Positions 25,480 to 38,334 of a DNA stretch of 64,000 bases are shown here, piece after piece. Position 1 is the first letter of the stretch, and every line of letters begins with the position of its first letter. The position numbers were made by a program, and so were the translations under genes. Under the pieces are notes generated by a model. That model was not told the DNA's origin and made no database searches. It was given only the letters and a program-made list of their open reading frames with translations. The stretch is from the NCBI GenBank assembly GCA_023101885.1, contig JALPQD010000406.1, positions 1,938,638-2,002,637 on the forward strand. Reading direction: 5' to 3'. The DNA comes from Typhlomys cinereus. Taxonomy: Eukaryota > Chordata > Mammalia > Rodentia > Platacanthomyidae.

Positions 25480-25776
25480 TTTTCTTTCTTTCTTTCTTTT
25501 TTTTTTTTTTTTGTATATGTGTACATCAGAAGATATTTGATTGTGTGTACTGGTGAAGGTCCTAGCATGATATTGGGAATCATGGGAATCATCTTGGATT
25601 GCTCTACCTCTTTGTTGTTTTGTTCTGAGGTTTCCCAGGCTCCACCTTCCAGGGTCAGAAATGCACGTCGCCCCCCCATTTTTTGCCCAGCTATTGTATG
25701 TGGGATCCTGGGATCCATACTTGAGTTTTTGCTAGAGAAGAAAAGACTTTATCCTTTATGTCATTGTCCCAATCCT
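25480..25776 (-). mobile_element. tRNA-derived SINE, older group
   Basis: A poly-T and TTTC-rich left edge (the A tail on the minus strand) is followed by the antisense right monomer: gaatcatcttggattgctc, tttcccaggctccacctt, then ggatcc and a degraded tRNA-like head to about 25776. The plus-strand 92-codon frame 25519-25797 is antisense SINE and not a gene. The head is more decayed than the body. Confidence 0.8.
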
Positions 25777-28180
25777 ATTTTATTTCATTTCCTTTAATTT
25801 GTTAAGCTCAGTTTTAACTACTTTTACATTCTATTAACATTTCCCCTGAACTCACATCTAGGAAATATTGAGAATTAGATTGTATTAAAATAAAAAATTA
25901 AAACTTTAAAAATAAAATAAATTACTAATGTCAGAATCAGGAGAAACTAGTCTTTCATGAAAGAAATAAAATATTTACTTAAAGAAAAATTATATTTTTG
26001 TTAATGATTTAAGTCTTTTTCATCAAAATACAAATGGATAAATAAATAGTGTTCTGAAAACTCTTTGTTGAGTATGGGACATCTCATGTTTCACTATTTC
26101 TGAAGCTTTAAAAACACATAATTATATCAAAGGATTTTTCACACTACAGTTCATGGAAGTTTTGAATCTATATTTAATAGAATAATGTTATGACTAAACA
26201 TTTATTAAAATCACAGATACTTACAGAAATTTGTTAAGGTAAATATATAGAAATGTGTTAGAAATGTGATTTGTAACCACTCATAAAAAATTTTACAACT
26301 AGCTTGCTGATCTATCAGTGAGAAATTTTAAACTGAGTATTCAGGAAAATGAAGAGTAAGAAGTCTAGTGTAAAAACTAATGAATGTTTCAAGCTCCTTT
26401 GGGACATTCATTCATTAGATATTTTATGACTTTTTTTTAATCTCCCATCAAAGTAATAGAGGAAGAATGGAGGAAAATCATTGTCACTATGCCATGGTAA
26501 GTAAGTGATCTAACTTGATACTGAAATATTTTACATCCACTAGAGGGACAGGACTTGTCATTAATTTAAAGCTGTTAGAGTATAGCTCTTTTCTCATGTT
26601 CTTGAAGCCAGGAACTTCTCTCTGAGTCGTGAACACTTTTGTGATATTAATTTATTTATTCTTCAATATCTATCTCCACATTCCTGCTGAAAGATGGGCT
26701 TTATTAATTGCAGAGCTGTTCTTAATTTCTGTTTCCACTTCACAAACTCTGACAGTCTTACATGATTGCAGTGGGCGGTACAAAAACACCAACTAATTAA
26801 TGACTAATTCCAGATATAAAGCCTTGAAGGAGTCTGGGCTAGTCATACTCAGAGACAGAACCGATGAAAGTGTCTGAGTTGAAAGAAAACAGCACACAGC
26901 AGAGAAAATAGCCCAATGAATTTTATCCCTGAGAATTCTTCACAGCTAAATTGCATCAATATTTTTGCCAATCACTTGTCTTCATCATCATGCAAATCAC
27001 AACTGTAGAATAAAAGTCTCTAATCACTTAACCTCAACTCCTGAAAGCAATCCTGAATGGACCACAGCCAAAAACCAATGACTATAATGGAATGTCTAGG
27101 AAGGAGAGACGTCTAGATATAAAAAGAGGCAAATTCTTTATACTAAATTGAATACAGCAAAATTTGCATTTTAGGGAAAATGCATTCTAAAGGGGAGAAA
27201 TGATTTTCCATCTTCATGGAATAATTTTGTCATAAACCAGTGTAATTCTTAAGATAAATTTTTATTTAACAGTGATTTCACATGACATTTCCCACTAAAA
27301 GATGGTATTCATGTGTGCACCATTACACATACCAGTCGTTTGTGAAATACTGAAAAAAGTGAATATGATAAATGAAAAAACAATTAGCCAAGAAAGTAGC
27401 TTTGTTTACTTAAAAAATTTATCATGGGAAAGTAGGATAAAATTATAATTTTCTATTTCTAAACTGAAATACTTGTTGCTCATATCTGAAGCTTTCTTTC
27501 ATTTGGGGGAGATTAAAGTTATTCTTGACATATCCTATATTAAGCATCATCTGAAGCATGACTGTAAGGTAAACATGATTCAGAAAGCTAAATTTTATGA
27601 AAGAAGCTAATGAAAAATGTATATATTAATTGTATAACTTTTTGAGGATATTCTCATTTCTCTGAAGGACCAGGAATATGATGACTGGATTTTCAGACAC
27701 TCAATCATGCAAAAGAGCTAGTAAGAAATGAGATTATCAAAACTTCAGGAACTATCCTATGGTACTTTCTCCCCACATGTTGGTATAAAATGCAATAGAA
27801 ATACAGGATAGCTAAGAAGCAAGTGAGATATGCCATTAATATGTTAATGACTTGTACCTTCACCTTCCAAGATTATGATGAAGAAAATAAATTTAAAGAT
27901 TATATAGAGTAAAATTACACACTTAATATTTTTAGTGATCTAATGACCAAAGATTTCAGATTTCTCCACTCATTCAACTATATTAAGATGTACCTTAAGA
28001 AACTAAAGACAAATTGAACTTACTGATTGGTTGAGTGATCATCTATATGACACTTAGAGTTGCCAAGACTCAGTTAATATCAAAGCAACCACTATTTATA
28101 AAACGGAAATGTTATCAGATGTGTGAGAGTTGAATACCCTCTAAAAGAGAATAGAATTTCAAGGAGTGGGAATTCAAGAC
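25777..28180. other. unassigned AT-rich sequence
   Basis: About 2.4 kb. No gene or named repeat recognised. Confidence 0.5.
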
Positions 28181-28275
28181 ATGAAGGAACAAAGATGAAA
28201 ATGGGGGGGGGTTAATTGGGGTAGAGTAGGAGGATGGAGGAAGAGGAGGTAAAGAGTAGGCTAACCAAACTCAGA
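28181..28275. other. purine-rich G tract, possibly L1 3'-UTR-like
   Basis: A G-rich tract follows 'gatgaaaatg' at about 28204 with nine G in a row, then 'agagtaggaggatggagg'. It resembles the purine-rich 3' UTR of rodent L1 but lacks other L1 marks, so the assignment is weak. Confidence 0.25.
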
Positions 28276-29209
28276 GTATAGAGAAGGTCCTATGAAAATA
28301 CAGTAGGTTTCAAGATAAAATAATTTCAGAGGTGTTTAAACAGAGGTACCTTGCATCAGTAGGACATACTGCTACCAGGAGACATGGTTATTAAATGCAA
28401 ATGTCACAGGTACAACAATAAGAACTATTAGTTCAACACAGGTCATTGTCATTGATCTTGACTACCTACCATGACTATTTGGCAAGGTGGCATTGCTGAA
28501 GGCACCACACAATTTGATTGAAGAACACAGAGAAATCAATATCAAGCCTACCAGGAAATTTCTTTCCTACTGGCATGCCTTCATAGTCCCAAAACATGCT
28601 ATGCAGGCTGTTGCAGAAGAAATGACTTCATGGCCTTATTTAGAACTGATCTCTTCATGGTCCAGTACTGATCCATTAAGCAAGGAAGGTCCACTGGTGC
28701 AATAGAGATGTGAGTATATAATGAACTGATTAATGATTGGATTTGAAGCCTCCACAGGTGGGAATGCATGATTCGTACTTTAAACCTGGTCAAACACTGA
28801 TGTCTCAAAGTTCATATGTCCTACCTAACCTACTCTTGATGTTTTCCTAAAAAGTCAAGTTGTCAAAATGCTTTTTTCTTTCTTTCATGTATGTGTCTGC
28901 AGTATATGTGTGCTTGTGTTTTGCTTGTGAGCATGTACAGAAAAGAGACAGAGAATGAGAAGTGATATGAATTACTGTCTTTTGGTAATGACATGGTCCA
29001 TGCATACATGAGCTAGGAGCAGTTTTAGTGACTTTCACAAGATTGTACAAGAACAAGCCAGTTAGCATCTCAGCATGTACAGGAAAGTGCTCTGGGGAGT
29101 CATTTCTTCTTAGGGGTATGGACGTTGTCCATGTCCCAGTGGAAGGCTCTGTAGTCATGCTGATATGGGAAGCACTCATTGAACCCAATTTGGTTATTAA
29201 AAAGAAAGA
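28276..29209. other. unassigned sequence
   Basis: No gene seen. Short overlapping frames on both strands have no recognisable motifs. Confidence 0.45.
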
Positions 29210-29408
29210 GTGGTTTGGGCAATGACTCAATGGTTGAAGCCTTTGTCTGAAAGCTAAATGACTTAAGGTCTGATCTTCAAATTCCACATAAAAGATGTCC
29301 AAAGGACATGGCAGTAGCTTATAATCAGAGCCCTGGAAGGCAGTGCCAGGAAAACCCCAGAACAGACTAAACCAGTATGATTAAAGGCACACACATTCAA
29401 GTGCCCTG

Positions 29409-29446
<38 letters not shown>

Positions 29447-29458
29447 ACACACACAGGC
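29210..29458 (+). mobile_element. tRNA-derived SINE, older group, diverged
   Basis: The head is gggcaatgactcaatggttg and the B-box region ggtctgatcttcaaattcc. The right part is ggacatggcagtagc, ccctggaaggcagtgccagg and agtgccctgtt. An AC block (29412-29455) ends it. Among the most diverged copies here. Confidence 0.75.
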
Positions 29459-31659
29459 ATGTAAACAATCTGAGATAGAGAGGGAGAGAGAGAGATGATG
29501 CATGAAGCGTGAAGAGTTTGAAGACATGTCAAGGAGGTAGGTCAATGGAAGATTTGATTAATCAAAATAAATTGCATATATGTATGGATATTTTTCACGA
29601 ATGGATGAAATTAAGTTTAAGAACAGAAAGTCACAACATTGAAGTAACAGGGCATCTGTGAAAAATCTCAAGACGGACAGAACATCTGTTTAGCTGTGAA
29701 AAGCAAGGCTCCAGGAACACAGACCCAGGTCTGAGAATACAGAAACATTGTATAGGGAGACGGTGCCATTTCTTTGGTGAAGATGATAGCAAGATCCAGT
29801 GGATGATGATGCCACATTTCCCCTTTCTCTCACAGTCAGTTTCCCTCTAGCCTTCTCTACTGGCAGAACTCACAAGAAGCCAGATGGGAAAGAGGGAAGT
29901 GCCGTGTGCAAAACTACAGCCAGGCAATCATGGAGCTGAAAAATAACATTTCACCAAAAGAAACTGAAATTTATAATTTAATCATGGACATTAAGATGTG
30001 ATGATTGATAGATTCTTTTTTTCTTATCTGACTCATTATATTATTCAGTGGGGAAGAAAAAGAGAAGAAAAAAGCACGAGCTTTGGTTCTGACTCCAGAA
30101 ATAGCTCTGAGCATGTTCAGAGGCTAGATATTGAAGGACTTCTGAGAGCAAGAGCAAAAAGCAAAATGTTCAAAGCACAACTTTGTCATCTGATCTCCTT
30201 TTGAGTCTTTTTTGAAAAGAAGCGCTTCCTCTGCGATTCAGTGGCATTGTGTACAAAATAGTACTGACTTTATAGCCTACTCCATACTGTGTGTAAATGG
30301 AGGCTAAAAACCACAGAGATCCTGGTTATATTTGGTATGTATCATCTATCATGGGAGGGTTAATTTGGACATTCATCTTTTAAAACTAATAATGAATTTC
30401 TAAAACCTCTTAAACGGGTTTAAGTTTTGTAATCCATTTATTGAACATGCCTGCAATGAAAAATTAATTATTAAACAAGAGCCTTGGGAGGACATCAGCA
30501 AACTTGTCACCCACGCAGGAGATTGATAACCTGTCAGTTTCCAGATTGGGGTGGGCAGCGATGACTCTCAAATTTAAACCTGGAAGGGTAATGCTAAGCA
30601 CGTCATGGCAGAAGTCACATTTTTAATTTATTTTTTATTAAATGTGAGATAGAATAAATTCATCCATGCCTCTCACACATGGCTGATTAAATGAGCTGGC
30701 ACTTGTTCAAATGTAAAGGCTGGATATGGCTTCTCAAGGGCATCAGATATGCTGAGGCAGTGAGACAACGGTAAATACAAAAGGCAAAAGAGGTTGGACA
30801 GTGATGTATGCACAAGCAGCACAGGTGCAGGAAAGGTTTTGCAGAATGCTGAGGCTAACGAAACGAGGGCAATGCGTACCCCAAAATGAGGAAGGCATCT
30901 GAAGCAGAGTCGCACATGAGCCTGTGGGCAGAAAGGTGTGTCTGTCACCAAGAAATGTCTTGGAGGCAATTTTGAAATCCTAAATTTTGAATTAGGTTAA
31001 GTAGATCAAGAATATTCCAATGTCTGTATTGGCTCTGCCCTTTCATCTTGCAAAGCAATGGGATCTTCTTTGACAACATTAAAGAATGGAACACAGTTAT
31101 GCTGTGTACCCCTGCAGTAAGCACCACAGTTTCCTGAGTATTTCCCCTTCCTGGCAGACCTCAGCCTTACTTCACATGACACCAGTGAAGTAGTATCACA
31201 TATATTCAAACAAGTCACAGAGAGCAAATCACTCATATTATTGCTATCTAAACATTCTCCAATAGACAAAACTGAACTTTAAAAATGCACTGAACAAAAT
31301 GATCGCATAGGCCTTACTATTCAAAAATTTTCAATATTTGAAAAAAGGTAAAAAGCATATTCATGGTGTATTTGGTGTATTTGTTACACTGACCCACACT
31401 GTCCACTTGCTTTCAGTAGTTATTCCATATATAGTGCTAATAAGCTCAAATAAATGGAAGACACAAATACTTGAAAAATAGATATATTTTATGAATAGGA
31501 AGATGCAGTAACTGGAAATGTTTGGTCTTGTCTGAGACACACAAGAAAGTGCTGGTGTAAAGCATAACATGGGAGCTCAGTTATCGTAAAAAGAGTGTTT
31601 TTTTATCAGGAATTTGGAAGGAATATTACCATTTTTCATCAGTTAGGAAATGGTGGGGA
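29459..31659. other. unassigned sequence
   Basis: About 2.2 kb with somewhat higher GC in places (30480-30960). No open frame has a recognisable domain, and I cannot support an exon. No named repeat seen. Confidence 0.45.
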
Positions 31660-31960
31660 ATAGTCACAGACACTTACTCTTGTGGAGTTTATATTCTACT
31701 AACAATAATATCTATCTAATCAATACAATATAATGATATCATGTGGTATTTTGTCAAGAAAAAATAAAAGGCAGAGGTGATTATGAGATTTGGGGTGCTT
31801 CATGCTGTGAAAGAGTGATTATAATTTTAATTAGGGTGGGTAAGATAGGTCTCAGTGAGAAAGTGAGATTTGAACAGACTTGATGGATTTAATAAGCAAT
31901 GCTTGTGGGAGAATGTTTTTTGCAAGGAAATTACATTGAAATTTCAGTTGATACAAATAC
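31660..31960 (-). mobile_element. L2 LINE remnant
   Basis: Antisense L2 order: 'cttactcttgtggagtttatattctac', then 'ttttaattagggtgggtaag', 'ggtctcagtgagaaagtgag', 'atttgaacagacttgatgg' and 'gtgggagaatg...gcaagga'. These match '...ttttaaatagggtggtcag', 'ggcctcactgagaaggtgac', 'atttgagcaaagacctga' and 'gggaagagcattccaggcaga' of reversed L2. Good by order, diverged in detail. Confidence 0.65.
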
Positions 31961-32330
31961 TCAGTGAGTAAACATGGAAAAATATGTAGTGAGTTTATTT
32001 ACAAACATATTACCATGAAATCGGTGGGCATTTTTGTTCAAATGTGAATGGTGTTTTTTAGCTTGAAATTGCTCTGTTTGTTTTAGAATTATGGTAGGTT
32101 AAAAAAAAAAGGTAGGTCATGTCTTATTTTCAGTTCACAAAGGACTTGTTTTAAACCATTTATGTTTTCAACAAATACAGCAAGCAGACAAAGTGTTGGG
32201 GAAGACTTAAAGGTAGATTGAGAGCTGTGCTTTAGGATGGTGGAATCTGATTAGAGACTATATTTATGGAGACTGTAGAACTGTGGGAAGTGACTAAGAG
32301 ACTCACATTCATTTTAAGAGGCAACAGAGA

Positions 32331-32542
32331 CTTGGGTTGTAGTTCAGTTGACAGATTTCCAGCCTAACATATACAGAACTCTTGGTTTGATCTCCAACAT
32401 AGCACAGACTGGGTGAGGCAAATCTGTAATAGTAACAACACTTCAGGTATAGGAAGCAGGATACCAAATTCAATTTTAGCTTCATAGCTAGTTAAAGGCC
32501 AGCATAGGAAATATGAGATCCTGTCTCAGAGAGGAAAAATAG
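32331..32542 (+). mobile_element. B4-like SINE (ID head plus B1 body)
   Basis: The first part is ID-like: 'ttgggttgtagttcagttg', then 'cttggtttgatctccaacat' (B box). A B1-like body follows: 'actgggtgaggcaaatctg', 'taatagtaacaacac', 'aaggccagcataggaaata', 'gagatcctgtctcag'. The ID-then-B1 order is the B4 type, known from mouse-related rodents. Confidence 0.75.
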
Positions 32543-33860
32543 AATCACATTCTTCAGGATTGTAATATTGGAAATTTAAAGTTGGTCCATATCCAAAAGA
32601 AACATCAACATTTTATTTACTGAACATTTTATTTACTGAGTGAGTAAGCATAAGGAAAGCAGAAAGAAAGTGAAAAACAGTCAGTAAGGGAAAAATGGAA
32701 TCACAGACAGAAAAGGTAGAAGGGAGATAATAAGGGAGACAGAAAGGGATTGCGGGAAAGAAAGATGTTGGGAGGAAACATTGTAGGGGGATATGCAGAG
32801 GGAAATATGGTGCTGGATTAGACTACAGTATGAGTGAAATGAGACATTATTTTCATAACTCTTGTAAAGGAATCACAGAACTATATACTTTTAGACGATG
32901 ATATGATATCATACACTAAGAAAGTAGAGTGACATGCAAAATTTTGATCTGAAGAACTATATTCATTAAACAGCCAAAACAACCTTCAGGATAAGCAAAA
33001 ACTAATCCAGTCTCAAGTAAAAAAGTGTGTCCACAGATAAGAACAGATTGTACTAAGGTCTGAGGGAAGAACAAAACGTTAAAGGAAACATGTTACTTAG
33101 TTCTTTTCATTTACGGATTGATTGCAACTAGGAAAAGAGATACTAATATGCCAACCAATAGATATTTTTAATTTCAAGATGTTATATGGATAGTATCTGA
33201 CTTCAAACAGCACACCCCAATAACTGTGAACTCTTAATTTCATCACTGTCAAGTGACAAAGTCCCATATTGTCACTACTAGTTATGACTCAAATTCTATC
33301 AGTATCACCTTGATCAATGTAATGCCAAATTAATTGTGTTTTTCTCTACTTCTCAAACATTATCTCTTTCTGATTCTTGAGAAAGGAAAGAAATTTTGGT
33401 TAATAATACGAGTAATAAGAACATATACTATTTCTACCTCTTCTATACAGGGAGTCAGATGCACTTACAGTCACAAATGCCCATCAACTAGAGGTCCCTT
33501 GAAATCATTGTTTCTTCTCCCTATTCATTTTAGTTTGCTGAAGAGGCTTTGGGTCTGAACATTATACATTAAGTCTATTTGCCATTCTTTCCTACATATC
33601 CTACTTACATACCTAGTTCTTCAATTTCTTTTTCTCTAGATACTCATGTGGCTAGAATGCCAACACTGAAAAAGCACATTATTAAGGTTCCATTGAAAAC
33701 AGTGCAGAAAGCAAGCAAATATTCAGTCATCAGTAAATCTAATTAAATCAAGAAAATGTTCTTTTCTTACAACTCCAACATTCACAATGGAAGCCAGAGA
33801 TCCCTCCATCCTTCACAGGATGGCCATTTCTCACCATTTAGAGACCTTTCTTTCCTTGAA
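32543..33860. other. unassigned sequence
   Basis: A purine-rich stretch (about 32640-32810, 'agggagataataagggagac') is present. No gene or named repeat recognised. Confidence 0.45.
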
Positions 33861-33864
33861 AGTG

Positions 33865-33995
33865 GGAGTCTTTCCCACTTCTCCATCTTTGCACATGCTT
33901 TAGCTTGTATTTATGTGTGCAGTCAAGTTCCTTTTATGCTAGAAGACTCAGTTCATACATCATTTGCGACCTACATTCAGCAAATTCAGCCTGAG
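33865..33995 (+). mobile_element. possible L2 LINE remnant
   Basis: The 'catctttgcacatgctt' block, followed 60-80 bases on by 'gactcagttcatacatca', resembles sense L2 ('...cctttgcacatgctgttcc ... gctcaaatgtcacc'). Short and diverged. The 87-codon frame across it is probably chance. Confidence 0.4.
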
Positions 33996-34494
33996 ATTTC
34001 AGGCAAGGTTGAAATCTAGACTTTAATGAGTAGTAAATATTAGAAATGCTAATAAAAAAGAGAAGAGAAAAGGAAAATCATAATAAATAAATAGATAAAT
34101 GTATAAAATTGAATATGAATAAGCAAAAAGTTATTGTTCAAAGGCATATTCTTTGCAGTTTTATATAAACTTTGAAACTATAAATGACATATATTGAAAA
34201 GCTAAGTAATTATGTAAAAACGTTATATCCATTCTGCAATTACATTTCCTTAAAAAGAAATGTCACAAGGAATACAGTCATATCTATTAGTACAGAAAGA
34301 TTCTAATAATGTTCATATTTTTCAATCTATGCTAAAGTGGATCTTGGTCTTAATTCAAGAATAAATGAGCTCATTCATTGTACTTTCAAATAGTTGTATG
34401 ATAAGAAACAAATATCAAAATATTTCTTTGAAGTTGAAATTTTCCTGGTACTTTTAAGGTGGCAAAGTCATTTATAGAAAATCTTTCTTGGTAT
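33996..34494. other. unassigned AT-rich sequence
   Basis: No feature recognised. Confidence 0.5.
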
Positions 34495-34756
34495 TATTGA
34501 ATTGCACTTGCTGAATACTTAGAATAAGCCTGTCGGTTTTCTAAGTACTTAACATCCTTTGCTCATTTATGAAGTGACAAATGTCATTACAAAATGGCAG
34601 TTGTGACAGACATTGCAACCACTTGCATTTTCCCAAAGATTAAACTGAGACTCAGAAAGTCAAACTATCTTGGCGAAGTCACGCAGCTAATAATTTCTGC
34701 ATACAATTACATCTGTCTGATTCAAATGCTTATTTTCTAACTATCAAGCTGTTAAG
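34495..34756 (-). mobile_element. MIR SINE remnant
   Basis: Antisense MIR order: 'ctaagtacttaacatcc', 'gaagtgacaaatgtcattac', 'aaagattaaactgagactcag', 'aaagtcaaactatcttggc', 'gaagtcacgcagctaataat'. This is the '...aaactgaggctcagagag...aagtcacacagctag' series of reversed MIR. Confidence 0.75.
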
Positions 34757-36155
34757 AGAGTTTTGAAAATCACCTTGCACATAGAAAGTTGGAGATTTCA
34801 GGTCTGAGCTGACTTGAACACACAGTTACTGATATTGAGCCGACCTCACAATGTAGTGTGAAACAAGAAAATGTTATCCAAAGTTTGTACAGTATTCAAA
34901 ATTCTGTCATATATGTAATGTAGCCCTGAAAGTCGTTTACTATTCAAAAAAGGGCAAATCTGAGTTTGCTGGGAAGCCAAGTTTGAGAGTCTGAGTCAGT
35001 CTTACTGTCTACAAGACAAGGACAGAGAGATATCCCACTGATGAGGAAGCAGTGTCTTGTTCCCTGGCTGACAATGGTCTGACAATGCTCTTGGTACAGC
35101 ATTCTAAGTACCTAGGAGAGCATGTTGATCCCCTTGGTTTAATTAGGATCAGTGTTGTTTGGCTGTGACTGAAAGTCAGAGAGAGACAGCCCAACAGGGG
35201 ATCTACGAGTAGCAGAACAGAAGGGCTCTGTGTTCCTACTGGGGCAAAGAGGTGGAGTGTCCCCTGTGGACACAGCAGATCTCATGTACTCAGCTCAAGA
35301 ATAATCCTTCCCGAGACTCTTTAACCATTCTGAAACTTGGACACATTTGATATAGGAAGCATTTTGCCCTTTTACTTTTTGTTTCAATTTTAATTTCAGT
35401 AATACAGGTGAATACTCTGCAGAGATCTTCTGAGAATATTTTGATATTAATTTCTTAATTTGAAACATTTCAAAAAGAAAATGAACAAAATCAAATACTC
35501 TTAAGACCAGAATCTATTTTGCATATGGATTCATGGATTTGAAAATAATTTTATTTGTTTCTTTCTTACTTGAGACTTCAAATTTCGTAGGCAAATATTT
35601 AGATTTCTATTGTATCTACAGTTTTCTGTCACACCAAATATAAAATAAACATGAAATGATGCTATAAAATTATGCTTTTTGCTTTAGGGAATAGTTACAG
35701 TCCAATTCGTTAATTCAATGTATAATCTAGATTTCCCGCTATTAAATGTTTTTACTTACAGAATTCTATGAAGCAAAAAGTTTAAAAGTTTCAAAACACT
35801 TTAAACAAAATCACACTAATATTTTCCAGAATATAGACAATGAAGTTCCTATAATGGGTACAATTTTATGAGATAGGTAGTTTTCTATGTCACTATGAAA
35901 CATTGCACATCTTGCAATGGATTCAAATATTTAATATATTTCTGATATAGTCCATTTACAGAAAGATGGGAAGAAAGGTATAAATTGTTCATTAGATATA
36001 TAATAACATATAATAGTAGATTTTTAAAATTCATTAAGTTGGTGCTACAAGTCACAATCCTGCTCCAAAAGTAATTGTACCATTAATCAAGAGTCTAAGA
36101 AACACAGACTCCATTTTCTTCTCTATCTTGAAGTTGAAACAGCAATTATTATTTA
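34757..36155. other. unassigned sequence
   Basis: The part near 35000-35320 has higher GC than its flanks and no named repeat. It could be unique, possibly constrained sequence. Nothing further can be said from the bases alone. Confidence 0.45.
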
Positions 36156-36156
36156 G

Positions 36157-36158
36157 TC

Positions 36159-36199
<41 letters not shown>

Positions 36200-36480
36200 C
36201 TATATGTCATGTGTGTATAATACAGCCCATTGTAGAGGACAGACTAAGCTTTATATCTTTACCTTTCACATTATGAGAGAGATAAGGTCTCTTCTCTGCT
36301 TCATGAACAATAATATATTATTACTATTGTATAGTATCTGGAAACTCCTGTTTCTGCTTCCCATTTCCAACAGGTAGACTGAGATTCCAGAAACTTGTGC
36401 CACTGGATCTAGATTTATTTTGGATTTTGGAGTCAGAACTGAGATCTTCAGATGAGCACAGCAAACACTTTACTGAAGGT
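36157..36480 (-). mobile_element. B4-like SINE, antisense
   Basis: (TG)n at the left edge (36160-36200) is followed by 'gtagaggacagactaagc', 'gagagataaggtctcttctc', 'tgtttctgcttcccatttcc', 'gtgccactggatctagattt' and 'gcacagcaaacactttactg'. This parallels antisense B4: 'gaggtcag...gagacagggtttctc...tgcctcccagtgctggg...gccaccatg...gcaagcactttac'. Confidence 0.5.
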
Positions 36481-36488
36481 TCTTGAGT

Positions 36489-36699
36489 GCTTGTATCTGT
36501 GGAGGCCCAAGGATAGGATCAGAAATCACCCTAGATAGCTCTACCTTTTTTGCTTTGCTCTGGGTTTTTCCATGCCAGGGCTAAAATTTTAGGTCATTAC
36601 CTTATCCATACAGCATTTTTACTTGAACTCTGGGGAACTGAACTCAAGACCTTTGCTTGACAAGCAAAGGCTTTGGTCTATGAATCATCTCCCTAGTCT
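36489..36699 (-). mobile_element. tRNA-derived SINE, older group
   Basis: Antisense body: tctgtggaggcccaagg, aaatcaccctagatagctc, ctttgctctgggtttttcc. Then the antisense B box (ggaactgaactcaagacc), the hairpin ttgcttgacaagcaaagg and the antisense A box (tgaatcatctccctag). It abuts the B4-like element on the same strand. Confidence 0.8.
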
Positions 36700-37435
36700 C
36701 CTGAAGTAGCAAATTTTAAACACCATGGATTACAAGTTTCCATATTTGAGTTAGCATTAGACTAAATCTCATTACCTATAAATAAACTTTAACAGAACTA
36801 GTTACATTTCCTAAGAATCCATTTAATTTTCTATGATTTTTACTATGAATTTTCCATTTTCAATTATCAGGATTGGTGAGCTTATTATGGCTCTGATTAT
36901 AAGATTATTATTGGCACTGGGAACTGATACATTGTTCTTGATATTATCAAATAATATAGCTAGTTATTTCATTTTTAACTGTTGTATAGGATCAGTGAAT
37001 GCATGTATTCCATAGTTTGTCCATTTGTAATATTCAATAAGAAAATCACATTTAGTCAAATATTATTTTAGTATACCCTTGATAAGTTTATGAAATCATC
37101 TTAACTACATATTGACTAATACTACACACTTTCCAAAGCTTCTCAGTGAACTTCATTGACCTGCTTAATTAATTTATGAGGGTTTCTTTCAAGCTATCCA
37201 CATAGAGACATATACAAATTACACATAATTTAGAAATTCCTCGTGTACATCACATTTTTAAAACTCATCATACTATATTTTAAGAATCTTTACAAATCAA
37301 TTATCTGCAATACAAACATTAAACAAATGCTAAATTGTCCTTTTAACCTAAAAGGTATTCACATTCTGATCACTTACCCTGAACAGCAAACAATAGATCC
37401 AACTTAGAAATGGTCTTAAGAGCGGCAGAAAATAG
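36700..37435. other. unassigned AT-rich sequence
   Basis: No feature recognised. Confidence 0.5.
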
Positions 37436-37540
37436 AAATGAAGGTCTAGTGATGAAGCTTTAATGCAATAAGACCTTGGTTGAATGCACAGCACTGCATG
37501 AACTGAAAGTAGTGTGGCTCTAGGCTGTAATCTTAGCATC
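37436..37540 (+). mobile_element. B4-like SINE, left half, split by MaLR insertion
   Basis: An ID-like head (gtctagtgatgaagctttaa, then gaccttggttgaatgcac and agcactgcatgaact) runs into the start of a B1 body (agtgtggctctaggctgtaatcttagcatc, read in parts). It stops exactly where the MaLR 5' LTR begins. The body resumes after the 3' LTR at 40084. Confidence 0.7.
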
Positions 37541-37887
37541 TGTTATGTGAGTTCTTCCCAACAGGCTCATTTGTTTGAATCTTTAGTTTTTTGGGAAGGT
37601 CATGGTACTTGTAGGAGGTATAGCCATGTGGGAGAAAGGCTTGACACAGAGGTTGGACTGTGAGGTTGGTTAGCTCCACCCAGCTTTAGTTAGCTAGTCT
37701 GATCTTATAGTTTGCAGTGAGAAGTTTTGCAGCTTTCAGTCTCCTTAATGAACATGACTTAAGGTCCCTCTAGTTTCTTCTGGTTGGATGCCTTTTCCAT
37801 CATAAAGTAAATAAATCTCCCTTTTCTTCCTTAAGTTGCTTAACTTTTGAATGGTTTCTCACAGCAGCACAAAGAGAAACTGGTACA
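37541..37887 (+). mobile_element. MaLR-type 5' LTR
   Basis: It begins TGTTATG and ends GGTACA. It shares aacaggctcatttgtttgaa, 'cttagttttttggga', 'ggttggttag', 'aacatgactt' and an AATAAA-bearing 3' end with the LTR at 39699. It lacks about 9 bases near its start relative to that copy. The two LTRs differ at many sites and have indels, so the insertion is old. Non-autonomous MaLR elements encode no protein. Confidence 0.8.
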
Positions 37888-38021
37888 GAAACTGGTCCCA
37901 GAGAAGTGGGATATTGCTGTGAGACTGTGAATCTGATACCAGAAAGTGAAATGTTTTGAAGTAGAAATTCTTACCTAATAGAAAAGTAAGGTCACTGCTG
38001 TGATGTGGTTAATCTGCCTTT

Positions 38022-38037
38022 GAAATTGTTCTCTGGA
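38022..38037. repeat. target-site duplication, left copy
   Basis: The 16-bp gaaattgttctctgga is repeated exactly at 38335-38350 and flanks the SINE inside the MaLR. Confidence 0.93.
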
Positions 38038-38290
38038 GGCTGGAGAGGTGGCTGAGGGGTTAGACCTCTGCCTTGCAGACAGAGGGTCCTGAGTTCCGAT
38101 TCTAGACTCCACATATAGATGCTGGGTGGAAGGGGGGAGGGAACGGCTTGTGTTTCTGGTCTTGGTAGGGTGGAGCCTGTGAATCCTGGGGCAGAGTAAA
38201 CAAGGAGGAGGTGGAGGCGATCCATGGTGGTTCCCGAATTCGCTAATGGTTCTACACACACACACACTCACACACACACATAAGTACAAT

Positions 38291-38334
<44 letters not shown>
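38038..38334 (+). mobile_element. tRNA-derived SINE, young group, inside MaLR
   Basis: The A box is tggctgaggggttaga and the hairpin tctgc-cttgcag-acaga. The B box is gagttccgattc. The right monomer has ggcttgtgtttctggtcttg, ggtggagcctgtgaatcc, gaggcgatccatggtgg and ggttctacacac. An AC block follows. The tail has become a (TAA)n microsatellite (38292-38334). It has an exact 16-bp target duplication. Confidence 0.95.
38292..38334. repeat. (TAA)n microsatellite in SINE tail
   Basis: About 14 TAA units form the 3' tail of the SINE, with no other interruption. Confidence 0.95.
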
